Below are positions 33,203 to 42,242 of a stretch of 64,000 bases of DNA, piece by piece (position 1 is the first letter of the stretch; every line of letters starts with the position of its first letter). The notes beneath the pieces were generated by a model that saw only the letters and a list, made by a program, of their open reading frames with translations, ran no database searches and was not told where the DNA came from. A program made the position numbers and the translations under genes. Source of the DNA: Magnetospirillum sp. ME-1 (GTDB lineage: Bacteria > Pseudomonadota > Alphaproteobacteria > Rhodospirillales > Magnetospirillaceae); assembly GCF_002105535.1 (NCBI RefSeq), contig NZ_CP015848.1:2339098-2403097 (forward strand), in the 5' to 3' direction.

Positions 33203-33436
33203 ATGGCCTATCCCTGCACCCTCGAAGACATCGATCGCTCCGGGTTCTATCTCGTCCGGTCCCTCGATCCCGACGCGGGCGATGCCGTCACCGTGATGCA
33301 GCGGGACAGGGATGGCGACTGGTGGGCCATCGGTACCGGCGATTATGGCCCCGGGCACCAGTGGCAGGGCGAAGTCCTCGCGAAGATCTCCATCCCTCGC
33401 GGCATGGATGCCCTCGCTCCCGGAAACATGGACTGA
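33203..33436 (+). CDS. small hypothetical protein, 77 aa
   Basis: A compact beta-rich protein (RSGFYLVRSLDPDAGDAVTV, then RDGDWWAIGTGDYGPGHQWQ). No family was recognised. The strong ribosome binding site AGGAGGATGCC supports expression. It lies 40 bp after the ParA partner gene on the same strand and is convergent with 33449-34828. Confidence 0.6.
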   Translation: MAYPCTLEDIDRSGFYLVRSLDPDAGDAVTVMQRDRDGDWWAIGTGDYGPGHQWQGEVLAKISIPRGMDALAPGNMD

Positions 33437-33448
33437 TCCCGGAGAGGT

Positions 33449-34828
33449 TCAGCGAAGGCCGTTGGCCAGCCAGATCCTCTCGGAGTACGTTCCGGTCCCC
33501 TCGTAGAGCACGCCGCAGCGCCCGAGATCGTGGAGGGCGACCTGGGCCATCCGGGTCTTCAGTCCCCGGCACCGTTCGAACGACGATGTATCGTGCGCCG
33601 GCTGCTCGATCAGCATCCGCAGAACCTCCAGCGACTTCCCGGCACGCCGGGCGCGCCCGTGGCGCATGCGGCGCTCCCAAGCGACCAGCAACCTCTCCAG
33701 TTCATCCAGGCGGGCGCGCTCGGCATCGAAGCCATCGGCGAGGATGCGGCAGAGCCGCCGCACGAAGGCGTCGTGCCCGACGGTACCGGCCTCCTGCCAA
33801 TCACGGCGACCGAAACGCTGGACGGCTCCCGAGATCCACGGGCCGGGATGCCGCAGGCCGCAGGCCCGGGCGATGATCCACGGCACGATCATCCGGATGA
33901 AGGCCATGGCCGGACAGATCCCCGCATGCCCCTCGGCCACGGCCGCGCGAAGCGCATCGGCCTGGCGCTGCCGTTCCTCCTGCAGGCGCATCGACTTCTT
34001 CGGACAGCCGCGGGCCTTCGCACGGCGCGCGTCCTTCGATGGCTTGTCCAGGGCCGGCAGTTCCGGCGCCTCGATCTCCGGCCACAGGTCCGGGCGAAGC
34101 AGGCCATGCAGGGCCGATGCCACGCCGATCAGTCCGGGCCGCTGCAGGGCCGCGTCGATGATGGTTCCCGCCTCCATGATGCGAACCTCGTCCTCGGCAT
34201 CCGCCGGGCCGTTGAGACGCCGCCAGGCGAGCATGAGCCAATCATGCGACAAGGGACTGGGGAGCGGAGGCGAAGAGGGAGAGCGTGAAGCCGGTTCGGC
34301 CATCGCTCCGGCCAGAGCGGCATGGCCGCCTGCGATCTCCGCCCGCGCGGCGCGGATGGCTTCCTCGGCCGACAGGATGGAGGATGGCGCACGCTCCTCC
34401 TCCACCTCATCATCGGGGTAGAGCGGTTCGGCATCCTCTTCATCGTCCCCATCGCCGCGCCCGGCGTAGATGCCCTCGTCATCGGGATCGGGCATGCCGA
34501 GGAAGCCGGCGATCGGCGGCTTCAGCCTCTTGTCCCGCTTCTCCTTGGGAGGCTCGACCGGCAGCGGCGAACGACCGCACAGGCAATCGCAGGCGGCGAT
34601 GATGGACAATGCGCGCTCGACGGAAGGATCGAGTCCGCTCCAGCGGCGGACCCGGCCCATGGCGATGTCCTCGATGGTCACCAGCCGCCCATCCAGCAGC
34701 ATGCTGGCCATCGCCTCGCGCCGGATGGCATCGGCCAGCCAGAGGCTGTGCACCGCCGGGTCGGAAAGCCTCTCGGCCAAGCGGCCCAGGGAGAGGTGCG
34801 CGTCAATGAGATCGGGAAAGGCTTCCAT
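33449..34828 (-). CDS. DUF1612/RHE_PE00001-like HTH protein
   Basis: The 459-aa protein resembles rhizobial plasmid proteins combining a Fic-like N-terminal half with a C-terminal helix-turn-helix. Its N-terminus shows AHLSLGRLAERLSDPAVHSL, EAMASMLLDGRLVTIEDIAM and later SLSHDWLMLAWRRLNGP. The end (VLRMLIEQPAHDTSSFERCR to YEGTGTYSERIWLANG) fits a winged HTH. An acidic linker (DDEEDAEPLYPDDEVEEERA) lies between. Several in-frame starts exist (34906, 34866, 34828). None has a strong ribosome binding site, so I chose the last. It is divergent from the recombinase gene and may regulate it. Confidence 0.62.
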   Translation of the reverse strand: MEAFPDLIDAHLSLGRLAERLSDPAVHSLWLADAIRREAMASMLLDGRLVTIEDIAMGRVRRWSGLDPSVERALSIIAACDCLCGRSPLPVEPPKEKRDKRLKPPIAGFLGMPDPDDEGIYAGRGDGDDEEDAEPLYPDDEVEEERAPSSILSAEEAIRAARAEIAGGHAALAGAMAEPASRSPSSPPLPSPLSHDWLMLAWRRLNGPADAEDEVRIMEAGTIIDAALQRPGLIGVASALHGLLRPDLWPEIEAPELPALDKPSKDARRAKARGCPKKSMRLQEERQRQADALRAAVAEGHAGICPAMAFIRMIVPWIIARACGLRHPGPWISGAVQRFGRRDWQEAGTVGHDAFVRRLCRILADGFDAERARLDELERLLVAWERRMRHGRARRAGKSLEVLRMLIEQPAHDTSSFERCRGLKTRMAQVALHDLGRCGVLYEGTGTYSERIWLANGLR

Positions 34829-34938
34829 GACGTTCCAACCCGCATGAATCCAGGCGAGCGCAATCATCGCACAAAACATGCGCAGGGTACACCCCAGTAC
34901 GTGCAATTGCCCTGGGAGGCCTCATGGGCTTGGCGGAT

Positions 34939-34974
34939 CATTCCGTCTGATAACTCCGATTAGAGGACGGAATG
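34939..34974. repeat. 9-bp inverted repeat next to the tyrosine recombinase
   Basis: CATTCCGTC and GACGGAATG are perfect 9-bp arms with 18 bp between them, in the divergent gap between 34828 and 35102. A smaller repeat, GAATC-GGT-GATTC, follows at 35016-35028. Arms of this size and spacing could be recombinase arm sites, an operator, or a transcript hairpin. The 273-bp gap holds no other feature I can support. Confidence 0.45.
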
Positions 34975-35101
34975 AAATTGACCTTGATTCCGATCGTGGG
35001 CACTATGAGGCACCTGAATCGGTGATTCGCGGCGCTCATCACCCGCCAACAGGTCCAGCAGTCGCCTTGCGCGGCGGCGGATGCAGATTTCGGATGGTCC
35101 C

Positions 35102-36460
35102 ATGACGACCGACACGACGACCAAGACCGCCCGCGCCCGCGCCGATGAGCTGGCCGCGGTCCTTCGCATCAGCCCTCCCGAAACCGGCGTCGGCGACGAC
35201 GACCTGCTCGCCTGGATCGACTGGTGGTCCGAGCCGGCGGAAGCGGCCCGGGGGCTTTCCGAGGGCGCCATCGAACACCTGGCCAGCGGTGGGTGGTGGC
35301 CGCCCGCCACGGCCCGTCATGTGAAGGAGGTTCCGCCCGACATCGTGCGCCGCACCCTGCGCCCCAACTTCCCCGCCGTCGTCTCCCATTCACCCCTCGA
35401 CACCGAGCTGTTCGGCACGCTCAACCTTCCCTCCGTGATCGCCGACGACACGGCCATCGTCCGGATCGCCGAGAGAGCGAACCGGCTGGCCAGGAAGTCG
35501 AAGGCCGACAACACGATCCGCTCCTACCGCTCGGCATGGAAGCAGTTCGCCCTGTGGTGCGATCGCTTCGGCTTCGAACCCCTGTGCGGGGATCCAGCCG
35601 TGATCGCCTTGCACCTCGCCGACGCCTCCGAGCGCTTGGCCCCAGCCTCCGTCCGCCTCCGCCTCGCGGCCATCGTCGCGGCCCACCGGCTCGTCGGGCT
35701 GCAGCTGGATTCCAAGCACCAGGCCATCGCGTCCGTCCTGGGCGGCGCCATCCGGGAAAAGGGTTCGGCTCCGACGCGCCAAGCCAAGCCCGTGCGTGCG
35801 CGCGTCCTCGAAAGGCTGGTCGCGGCCTGTCCCGATACGGCGGTCGGCATCCGAGACCGGGCGATGCTCCTCGTGGGCTTCGGCGCGGCGACTCGAAGAA
35901 GCGAGCTTGTGGAGCTTCGCATCAACGATGTCCGCATCGAGGAGCGCGGTGTCCTTGTCTCCATTAGGCGCTCCAAGACCGACCAGGAGGGCGAAGGCGT
36001 CGTGGTGGCCATCCATGGCGCGGAAGACCCGAACACCGACGTGCGGGCCGCGCTCGCGGCGTGGATGGACCATCGCGGGCGGAGTTCGCATGCGCGGCGT
36101 GACGTTCCCCTCACCGACGACGAGCGCAGGGGCGATGCCCACCTGTTCTGCGCGCTCTCCAAGACCGGACGCCCTCTGGGGCGCAAGCTCTCCGACGTCG
36201 CGGTGGTCCGGATGATCAAGGAGGCCGCTCTTCGCGCCGGCATCGACCCCGATGGGTATTCCGGGCATTCCTTGCGCTCCGGCCTCGCCACCAGCGCCTC
36301 GGCCAATGGCGCCAGCCTCGCCGAGATCATGGACCAAGGCCGCTGGCGTTCGGTCGATATGGCCAAGCGCTATGTGCGCGATGAGGAAGTGTGGAAGAAT
36401 GGCGCTTCGATGACCATGGCGAGGCGCAGCAGCGCCGGGACGAAGGACGGGCATGACTGA
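35102..36460 (+). CDS. tyrosine recombinase / integrase
   Basis: The 452-aa protein is a phage-integrase-type enzyme. Residues 115-225 form a SAM-like core-binding domain. The catalytic domain shows Arg in ATRRSELVEL (R265), Lys in IRRSKTDQE (K292), GHSLRSGLAT (H389, R392), W415 at the second His/Trp position and nucleophile Y424 in AKRYVRDEEVW. The N-terminal 100 residues are extra and unassigned. ATG 35102 or 35081 may be the start, neither with a strong ribosome binding site. It heads a three-gene overlapping run (35102, 36453, 37067). Confidence 0.87.
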   Translation: MTTDTTTKTARARADELAAVLRISPPETGVGDDDLLAWIDWWSEPAEAARGLSEGAIEHLASGGWWPPATARHVKEVPPDIVRRTLRPNFPAVVSHSPLDTELFGTLNLPSVIADDTAIVRIAERANRLARKSKADNTIRSYRSAWKQFALWCDRFGFEPLCGDPAVIALHLADASERLAPASVRLRLAAIVAAHRLVGLQLDSKHQAIASVLGGAIREKGSAPTRQAKPVRARVLERLVAACPDTAVGIRDRAMLLVGFGAATRRSELVELRINDVRIEERGVLVSIRRSKTDQEGEGVVVAIHGAEDPNTDVRAALAAWMDHRGRSSHARRDVPLTDDERRGDAHLFCALSKTGRPLGRKLSDVAVVRMIKEAALRAGIDPDGYSGHSLRSGLATSASANGASLAEIMDQGRWRSVDMAKRYVRDEEVWKNGASMTMARRSSAGTKDGHD

Positions 36461-37070
36461 AAAGACACCTTACCCGCCGAAGCTGAATGAAAGGGACATC
36501 GCGCTTCACAAGGCCATCCGCATGTCGAGCGCCGAGAAGGTGTTCGCCCTTCGGGCCATACGCGCAACCGCAGCCTACCAGCAGAGGGAGAAGCGGATGC
36601 TGCGGATCCATTCGCGCATCGTCGCCGGCCTCGACAGGTTCGTCCGGTTCTGCAGCGACATGAGCTTCCGCAACGGCTCGGACATCATTCTGGCCGGAGC
36701 GTGGCGATCGGCCATCTACGATGCAGACCACGTCGAAAGATGCTCGGTGAGGGCTTTCCCGAGCGGGGAGCGGCAGAAGCGGCTCGAGCTCGCCATCGCA
36801 GCGCTCGGGGATGTGTTCGGGACCAAGACGCGCATGATCACCGTGCTGTCCACACCCAAACCCGGAATGCTGGAGGATTCCTCCGCGTCCATCATGTGGT
36901 TCAGCGACGACATCGCCCGGGTCGAAATCCGCGATCGAGCTGAAGCATCGAAGCTGTTGCTCGAGCAGGCATGGAACGACGCCGGCATGGTCGGGGAGCG
37001 CTTGGACGAGATCTGGGCCGCTTTGCAGGCCGGCGAGGATCCGCCGTTCAAGGATTATGGTCTCGCATGA
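36453..37070 (+). CDS. hypothetical protein, 205 aa, coupled to recombinase
   Basis: No family was recognised. The protein has a basic N-terminal helix (FALRAIRATAAYQQREKRML) followed by an alpha/beta domain. Its ATG overlaps the end of the recombinase gene by 8 bp and its stop overlaps the next start by 4 bp, so all three are made together. It could be an accessory factor for recombination, but this rests only on gene order. Confidence 0.65.
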   Translation: MTEKTPYPPKLNERDIALHKAIRMSSAEKVFALRAIRATAAYQQREKRMLRIHSRIVAGLDRFVRFCSDMSFRNGSDIILAGAWRSAIYDADHVERCSVRAFPSGERQKRLELAIAALGDVFGTKTRMITVLSTPKPGMLEDSSASIMWFSDDIARVEIRDRAEASKLLLEQAWNDAGMVGERLDEIWAALQAGEDPPFKDYGLA

Positions 37071-37552
37071 ACAAGCCCATCAGCATGAAATGGCTCATCG
37101 GAGAGCGGCGGATCGTCGAGGGCATCGAGGTCCTCTGGCCGGCCGAGGGCCTGATCGCCACCCTGATCGGCGGCGTGAAGGGCGGCAGGGTCCTCGTGAT
37201 CGAGGCGCCGGACGGATTCGGCTGCGAGGTCGAGGTCATCGACGCGCCGGGCGACCCGCTCGACGGCGCTATTCTCCGCGCGACCGCGCCGATGGAGATC
37301 CAAGAGGCGCTAGCCAAGGCCACCGAGCACCTGCGCTGGAAGCGCCCGCTCCCCGGCACCGACCTCGCCCGCCAGCTCCTGCGATCGCCGGAACAAGAGA
37401 AGGCCTGGCGGCTCGCCCAGCTCGACTACTTCGAACTGTGCCGCAAGCACGGCACGCCGCCGCCGATCGCCATCATCGACGCCCATCGGAAGAAGTGGCC
37501 GCGCGAGATCGTCGGGGCTTCGCCGCCGGCGCAGGGAAGTGTCTTCCCATAG
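37067..37552 (+). CDS. hypothetical protein, 161 aa
   Basis: The function is unknown. The protein has a beta-rich N-terminal 80 residues (RIVEGIEVLWPAEGLIATLI and VKGGRVLVIEAPDG) and a helical C-terminal half (LARQLLRSPEQEKAWRLAQL). It starts within the stop of 36453-37070 (ATGA overlap). It is the last gene of the recombinase run and is followed by an 82-bp gap. Confidence 0.6.
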   Translation: MNKPISMKWLIGERRIVEGIEVLWPAEGLIATLIGGVKGGRVLVIEAPDGFGCEVEVIDAPGDPLDGAILRATAPMEIQEALAKATEHLRWKRPLPGTDLARQLLRSPEQEKAWRLAQLDYFELCRKHGTPPPIAIIDAHRKKWPREIVGASPPAQGSVFP

Positions 37553-37634
37553 CCCCATGTCCATGCCGATCCTGCCATCGTGGCTCGGCGGCAGGCTTCC
37601 CAAGGAAGAGCCCGCCGCCTCGGAAGGATCGACC

Positions 37635-38354
37635 ATGGACAGCATCTACGCCATCGGCGACATCCACGGATGCTCCGACCTGCTCCGGGATCGCCTGGAC
37701 GCCATCCGCGCCCACGCCGCTGGGCATGGCATCGTCCGCCCGCGCCTGGTGCTGCTCGGCGACTACGGCGACCGCGGGCCGGACACCAAGGGCGTGCTGG
37801 ACATCCTCACGGGGCCGGAGGCTTCCGGCTTCGATCTCGTCCCCCTGCTGGGCAACCACGATGCCGCACTGACTGCCATCCTGCGTGGCGGAGAACCGTC
37901 AGCGGAATGGCTTCACGAAGAGGGCGGCCGCGCGACGATGGACAGCTACGGCCCATGCCTGCGATCGAGGAACCTGCGGATCGCCGCGAAGAAGTTCCGG
38001 GCTGCCGTCCCTGCGGCGCACAAGTCCTTCCTGGCGGACCTGCTGCTGTCCTGGCGGTGGGGCCGTTGGTTCTTCAGCCATGCCGGCATCGACCCCCGCA
38101 GGGCGCTGGACGAGCAGTCCTACGACGCCCTGGTGTACGGACATCGGGAATGGCTTCCCTGCATGCGGACCTCAGCTGAGCCGACGCTGATCGAACGGTT
38201 CGGCACCGTGGTCGTGCACGGCCACTGGACGGAGCCGGATCGGCGTCCAGCCGTCCATGGGCATCGCGTCGGCCTCGACACCGGGGCAGGCCTCGCCTAC
38301 GGACGGCTCACCGCCGCCGCGTTCCATGAGGACCGGGCGGAGGTCCTGTCCTAA
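37635..38354 (+). CDS. PPP-type metallophosphoesterase
   Basis: The 239-aa protein is a bacterial serine/threonine-phosphatase-type enzyme. The metal-binding motifs are GDIHGC (residues 8-13), GDYGDRG (42-48), GNHDAAL (73-79), FFSHAGIDP and VVVHGHW. Enzymes of this group (PrpA/ApaH-like) dephosphorylate proteins or cleave dinucleoside polyphosphates. The substrate is not clear here. The ATG at 37635 follows CGGAAGGATCGACC. Its stop codon lies within the first copy of a 41-bp direct repeat. Confidence 0.88.
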   Translation: MDSIYAIGDIHGCSDLLRDRLDAIRAHAAGHGIVRPRLVLLGDYGDRGPDTKGVLDILTGPEASGFDLVPLLGNHDAALTAILRGGEPSAEWLHEEGGRATMDSYGPCLRSRNLRIAAKKFRAAVPAAHKSFLADLLLSWRWGRWFFSHAGIDPRRALDEQSYDALVYGHREWLPCMRTSAEPTLIERFGTVVVHGHWTEPDRRPAVHGHRVGLDTGAGLAYGRLTAAAFHEDRAEVLS

Positions 38355-38391
38355 CGAAAGTGCATGCCTTGTACGCCAAGGCCGCACGAAC
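38351..38391 (+). repeat. direct repeat, left copy (left edge of umuDC cassette)
   Basis: This 41-bp sequence contains CTAACGAAAGTGCAT, then CCTTGTACGCCAAGG, a small inverted repeat, then CGCACGAA. It matches 42242-42282 with three differences in the same orientation. Read as codons, both copies give V-H-x-L-Y-A-K-x-A-R, with substitutions limited to similar residues. Confidence 0.65.
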
Positions 38392-38464
38392 GGCGAACAT
38401 CCCCCTTGCCCGTCCCGCCGATCCCGGCGATCCTCGCATCAACGAACACGGGAGCACCTTGCCG

Positions 38465-38785
38465 ATGACACCCTACGCGGAGGCCCTGCACTGGATAAAG
38501 GCGAAGCCCGGGACGGGAAGCGCCGAGACGCTGGCCAAGCTCGTCCTGAGCATCTGGAACAGCGACTGCGCCTTCTCCTTCCGCGAGTGCATCGCGAATC
38601 TGGATCCCGAGCGCACCGCGCTGGCGGTCCGGGTGGCCGCGCACTTCGCCGAGGTCGGCGAGGATGACGAGCTGGTCGAGATCGGCCATGCGGTCTGTGC
38701 CCTGTATCCCCGGCTCTGGGATCTCGGCGAGGCCGCCGACGAGGCGAAGACGGCGCTGCGGCGCCGCTGGATGCAGGAGGCATAG
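38465..38785 (+). CDS. hypothetical protein, 106 aa
   Basis: A helical soluble protein (AETLAKLVLSIWNSDCAFSF, AVRVAAHFAEVGEDDELVEI), possibly a short TPR-like fold, with no assigned family. The frame runs upstream through the direct repeat to a GTG at 38360, giving a longer alternative N-terminus MHALYAKAARTAN. I prefer the ATG at 38465 (or TTG 38459), which is preceded by GGGAGC. It is coupled closely to 38787. Confidence 0.55.
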   Translation: MTPYAEALHWIKAKPGTGSAETLAKLVLSIWNSDCAFSFRECIANLDPERTALAVRVAAHFAEVGEDDELVEIGHAVCALYPRLWDLGEAADEAKTALRRRWMQEA

Positions 38786-38786
38786 G

Positions 38787-39029
38787 ATGTCGGAAGGAAG
38801 CAGCAGGATCGACGCAGCGGCCGACGCCACCGATCGGATCTTCGAGCATGTCGGCGCGGCCATGCGACGCCTCGCCCAGCAATTCGAAGGCCGCGTCATC
38901 AACGGGGCCGGAGTGGCCAGCGACCCGTCGCAGGCGCGCATCGCCGTCGCCGACGCCATCGCGGATCTGCGCAAGGCCCAGGACATCTTCGCCGCGACCG
39001 ACTGGCCGGTTCCGGCCGACTACGATTGA
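38787..39029 (+). CDS. small helical protein, 80 aa
   Basis: The protein is predicted as a helical hairpin (TDRIFEHVGAAMRRLAQQFE, ARIAVADAIADLRKAQDIFA). No family was recognised. The ribosome binding site CAGGAGGCATAGG overlaps the stop of the preceding gene, and the next gene starts 13 bp after its stop. Confidence 0.6.
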   Translation: MSEGSSRIDAAADATDRIFEHVGAAMRRLAQQFEGRVINGAGVASDPSQARIAVADAIADLRKAQDIFAATDWPVPADYD

Positions 39030-39042
39030 GGGCGGCCGCGCG

Positions 39043-40206
39043 ATGACCCCGCCGCCCGGAAAGAAGCAGCGGACCGCCAATCGACGCGCGGCCGAGGAGA
39101 TCCACCGGCGGATGGACTTCCTGCTGCGGAAGGGCATGACCGCCGAGGAAGCCGTCAGGAAGCTGGTGCAGTACCTGCCCGTGCTCCAGGAGATCCACCG
39201 GACCGCAGAGGACACCGATCTGCGCGATCTGCTCGTCCGGTTCCCCCGCTTCAACGCCTACGCCGCGACCATGCAGATCCTCGCGCAGGGCGAGCGCGGG
39301 AAGCTCGCGGTAGCGGTGCCCGACATCCCCGGACTGCCCGACGAATTAGGACGGCGCCTGAAGGACCTCATCGTCACCGGTCAGGCCCTCGAGACCGGCA
39401 TCGCCACGGCCCTGGAAGACTGCGGACACCCGCAGTTCCCCAACCGCATTGACGGCCTCCTCCAGTTCCTCATGCCCTGGAAGGAGGACGGCGCCGCCTT
39501 CACCGAGGATCTGGAAGCCGCGGACCTGGACAGGGCAATCAAGACCGCAGCTTGCACGGCCCTCGGCCCCATCGCCCAGCGGGTCCATGAACTCTGGGCG
39601 GAGGCCGAAGCTCCCTACCGCAACAGCACCCGCCGGACAAGGACCGCCATGAGCAAAGCCAGGCTCCACGCCGCCACCCGTGCCCTCGCAGGCCGCTTCC
39701 ACACCGCCTGCCGAATCCTCGTTGCGGCCGGGACGACGGAATACTGGCCGGACGACGGGAGCGGGGACTGGCGCTTCCTGGCCCGCGCGGTCCGGCCCGA
39801 CGCGCCGACGCCGCCCGGCTTCGTCGAGATCTGGCCGCGCCTCGCGCTTCCGGAAGGGCTTCCCAAGCAGGTCCATATCAACATCTCGGCCATGTTCTAT
39901 CGGGGTCCGGATGGAACGCTCTGGACACCGGAATGGATAGGCCGCCAACCGGCCATCGAGCAGGACGGCGTCGTCTTCGCCCTGCTGATCGGCACGCCGG
40001 AGAACGAGGACTACGCCGGCACCCTCCGCGTCGACGTCAATGCGCCCCGCTGCACGGAGATCCTGGCCGACACGGGAGACCTGCCGAAGATCGCCTGGGA
40101 TCGATCCGTGAAGGAGTCCCGGCTCCTCACTGCGGCGGAATCCCTCGAACCCTGGCTACTGCCGTCGGCCGACGAGATCCTTGCCCGGCTCGCCGGGGCG
40201 AGCTGA
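39043..40206 (+). CDS. hypothetical protein, 387 aa
   Basis: No family was recognised. The N-terminus is basic (KKQRTANRRAAEEIHRRMDF). Residues 60-180 are helical. The C-terminal half is alpha/beta with conserved-looking aromatic positions (TEYWPDDGSGDWRFLARAVR, GPDGTLWTPEWIGRQPAIEQ). It is soluble. The ATG at 39043 has only a weak upstream purine run, so it probably depends on coupling to 38787-39029. It lies inside the repeat-flanked segment with umuDC. Confidence 0.6.
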   Translation: MTPPPGKKQRTANRRAAEEIHRRMDFLLRKGMTAEEAVRKLVQYLPVLQEIHRTAEDTDLRDLLVRFPRFNAYAATMQILAQGERGKLAVAVPDIPGLPDELGRRLKDLIVTGQALETGIATALEDCGHPQFPNRIDGLLQFLMPWKEDGAAFTEDLEAADLDRAIKTAACTALGPIAQRVHELWAEAEAPYRNSTRRTRTAMSKARLHAATRALAGRFHTACRILVAAGTTEYWPDDGSGDWRFLARAVRPDAPTPPGFVEIWPRLALPEGLPKQVHINISAMFYRGPDGTLWTPEWIGRQPAIEQDGVVFALLIGTPENEDYAGTLRVDVNAPRCTEILADTGDLPKIAWDRSVKESRLLTAAESLEPWLLPSADEILARLAGAS

Positions 40207-40259
40207 GCTCCGGAGGCGGCTCCCATATTCAGAGCACCGCATCAGACCGGGAGAGCGCC

Positions 40260-40439
40260 ATGCCGTCCGTCGTCTTCTTCCTCTTCCTCGCTGGGCTCGG
40301 GCACTTCCTGCTCGGCATCCCCGTCCCCGTCGCCCTCGTCGGCGGCGGCATCCTCTGGGTGGTCTGGAAGCTCAAGTGGATCATCCTCGGCATCCTCGGG
40401 CTGGAGATGCTGTTCGGCGGGCGCGGCGACGACGCCTGA
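40260..40439 (+). CDS. small membrane protein, 59 aa
   Basis: Two hydrophobic helices (VVFFLFLAGLGHFLLGIPVP and ALVGGGILWVVWKLKWIILG) end in a short charged tail. The ATG follows GGGAGAGCGCC. It is an inner-membrane protein of unknown role and is convergent with umuC, the stops being 3 bp apart. Confidence 0.6.
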   Translation: MPSVVFFLFLAGLGHFLLGIPVPVALVGGGILWVVWKLKWIILGILGLEMLFGGRGDDA

Positions 40440-40442
40440 TCC

Positions 40443-41711
40443 CTACGCCTTGACCACCGGGAGATCCTCCCAGCGCGTCGTCCAGGACGGCGAGCGGTTG
40501 CCGGAGCGGGCCCGCCAGGCGGCATCCTCCGATCGGAGGCCGAAGCCGATGGCGCCGCGCCCCATGCGGTCCGACAGCTCGTCGATCGCCTTCATCAACG
40601 CATCGGAGCGCACGGGCGCCGGGGGTGCGAACAGATCGGCCGGCACATCCTCGGGCCGGACGAGATCCAGCAGCAGGACGCCGGCCTTGCGCCAGCGGTA
40701 TCCGGGACGGAACGAGCGCTCGATGGCGCTCAGCGCGAGGGACGTGATCGCCGGCGTGGCGTTCGAGGCGGGGGCCAGGGGCAGCGTCATTCCGATGGAG
40801 GCCTGCGGCTCGTCCTTGCGGAAGCGATCGGTCATGGCGAAGGCCTGCACGGCCCCGGCCAGCAATCCATCCCGGCGCAGGCGGGCGGCGGCGCGGCCGG
40901 CGAACTCCGCCACGGCGTCCTTCACCGAATCCAGATCCTCGACGGACTCGCCGAAGGTGCGCGAGACGCAGGCCGACTTCCGGTCCCCGGCATCCACCTC
41001 GAGGTCCAGAACAGGGATGCCGCGCAGCTCCATGACGGTGCGCAGGCCCACGGCGCCCATCGCCTTGCGTATCCATCCGTCAGGCCGCTGGGACAGGTCC
41101 CAGGCCGTGCGGATGCCCTCCACGCCGCACTTGGCGGCGAACTGGCGGCCTATGCCCCAGACATCTCCCACCGGCGTGCGCTTCAGGGCCGGTTCGAGCC
41201 AGGCGGGGTCCGCCGTGAGATCCAGCGCCCCGTCCGCCTTCTTCGACTTCTTGGCCAGCCGGTTCGCGAGCTTGGCCAGCGTCTTGGTCGAGCCGACGCC
41301 GACGGAGATCGGGACGCCCGTCCAGCGCTGGACCGTTGCCTTGACCTCCCGGCACCAGGGCGTCATGTCCGCCTGCGGCATGCCGGACAGATCGAGGAAC
41401 GCCTCGTCGATGGAATACACCTCGATGCCCGGCGAGAAGGTGGCCAGCACCGCCATCACCCGGGCCGACATGTCGCCGTAGAGCGGGAAGTTCGAGGACA
41501 GCATCACCAAGCCATCCTTCTCGAACCGCCGGAGCTTGAAGGCCGGCTCGCCCATCTCGATGCCCAGGGCCTTGGCCTCGGCGCTGCGGGCGATTGCGCA
41601 CCCATCGTTGCCTGATAGAATCACGATTGGCCGGCCTTCCAGGGAAGGGTCGAACACCCGTTCGAAGCTTGCATAAGCGTTGTTTACGTCACATAGGGAA
41701 AATCTGGCCAT
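40443..41711 (-). CDS. umuC: UmuC-like Y-family DNA polymerase
   Basis: The 422-aa protein has the length of Escherichia coli UmuC. Catalytic carboxylates are D8 in [10 protein letters not shown] and S-I-D102-E103 in [11 protein letters not shown]. The fingers, helix-hairpin-helix ([20 protein letters not shown]) and little-finger regions are all present. It performs error-prone bypass of damaged template when bound by cleaved UmuD. The gene follows umuD by 3 bp on the minus strand. Plasmid-borne umuDC is common and raises mutation and damage tolerance. Confidence 0.95.
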   Translation of the reverse strand: MARFSLCDVNNAYASFERVFDPSLEGRPIVILSGNDGCAIARSAEAKALGIEMGEPAFKLRRFEKDGLVMLSSNFPLYGDMSARVMAVLATFSPGIEVYSIDEAFLDLSGMPQADMTPWCREVKATVQRWTGVPISVGVGSTKTLAKLANRLAKKSKKADGALDLTADPAWLEPALKRTPVGDVWGIGRQFAAKCGVEGIRTAWDLSQRPDGWIRKAMGAVGLRTVMELRGIPVLDLEVDAGDRKSACVSRTFGESVEDLDSVKDAVAEFAGRAAARLRRDGLLAGAVQAFAMTDRFRKDEPQASIGMTLPLAPASNATPAITSLALSAIERSFRPGYRWRKAGVLLLDLVRPEDVPADLFAPPAPVRSDALMKAIDELSDRMGRGAIGFGLRSEDAAWRARSGNRSPSWTTRWEDLPVVKA

Positions 41712-41714
41712 GGC

Positions 41715-42242
41715 TCAGCGCCGGGCGAGGGCGGACACCGAATGGGTCACCACGCCCCACACGCGGGCGCCTTCCTCGGGATCCACGCGGAACGACGGGT
41801 AGTCGGGATTGGCCGAGGCCAGCTCCCATCCCTCCAGCGTCCGGCGCAGCAGCTTCACGGCGAGGCCGCCGTCGAGCGTAGCCACGACGATGTCGCCGTC
41901 CTGCGGCTCGATGGAGCGATCCACGACGAGGAGATCTCCATCCCTCACGCCGGCCGGCACCATGCTGTCGCCGGAGGCGCGGCAGAAGAAGGTCGCCGCC
42001 GGGCGCTTGACCATCAGGCGGTGCAGATCCAGCGAACCTTCCAGGTGATCGTCGGCGGGCGAAGGGAATCCGGCGGCGACTAGCGCCGAGTAGATCGGCG
42101 CAGCGCCCTCCGGCGGCGCGTAGCCGCGATCGGAGGCCCGGTGGGTTCCGGGCGGAAGAGGGGGGCACTGCAAGGTTTCTACGCCAAACAACGCTAAGCC
42201 GGACAAATCAGGAACGCACCTGATTCCCTTTACGGGGGTCAC
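41715..42242 (-). CDS. umuD: UmuD-like self-cleaving SOS protein
   Basis: This S24-family protease-like subunit of DNA polymerase V shows the cleavage region LVAAGFPSPADD (Ala-Gly instead of the Cys-Gly of E. coli), catalytic Ser in ASGDSMVPAG and catalytic Lys in LAVKLLRR. The longest frame starts at GTG 42242 (175 aa), about 35 residues longer than usual. A LexA-like site lies inside this extension at 42201-42215, so the true start is probably further down, near 42190-42140, perhaps a TTG. It is coupled to umuC. Confidence 0.85.
   Translation of the reverse strand: MTPVKGIRCVPDLSGLALFGVETLQCPPLPPGTHRASDRGYAPPEGAAPIYSALVAAGFPSPADDHLEGSLDLHRLMVKRPAATFFCRASGDSMVPAGVRDGDLLVVDRSIEPQDGDIVVATLDGGLAVKLLRRTLEGWELASANPDYPSFRVDPEEGARVWGVVTHSVSALARR
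42201..42215 (-). promoter_or_regulatory. LexA-like SOS box upstream of umuDC
   Basis: On the minus strand the site reads GTTC-N7-GTCC, one base from the alphaproteobacterial LexA consensus GTTC-N7-GTTC. It sits just ahead of the conserved part of umuD and fits DNA-damage control of the operon. Confidence 0.6.

Noticed and set aside
38351..38391. Repeat as a shared promoter
   Set aside because: Both copies have the same orientation, but one neighbour (umuD) is transcribed in the opposite direction, so a common promoter role is unlikely.
42201..42231. Second operator from AATCAGG-TGCGTT-CCTGATT
   Set aside because: This inverted repeat overlaps the LexA-like box and may be incidental. I did not list it separately.
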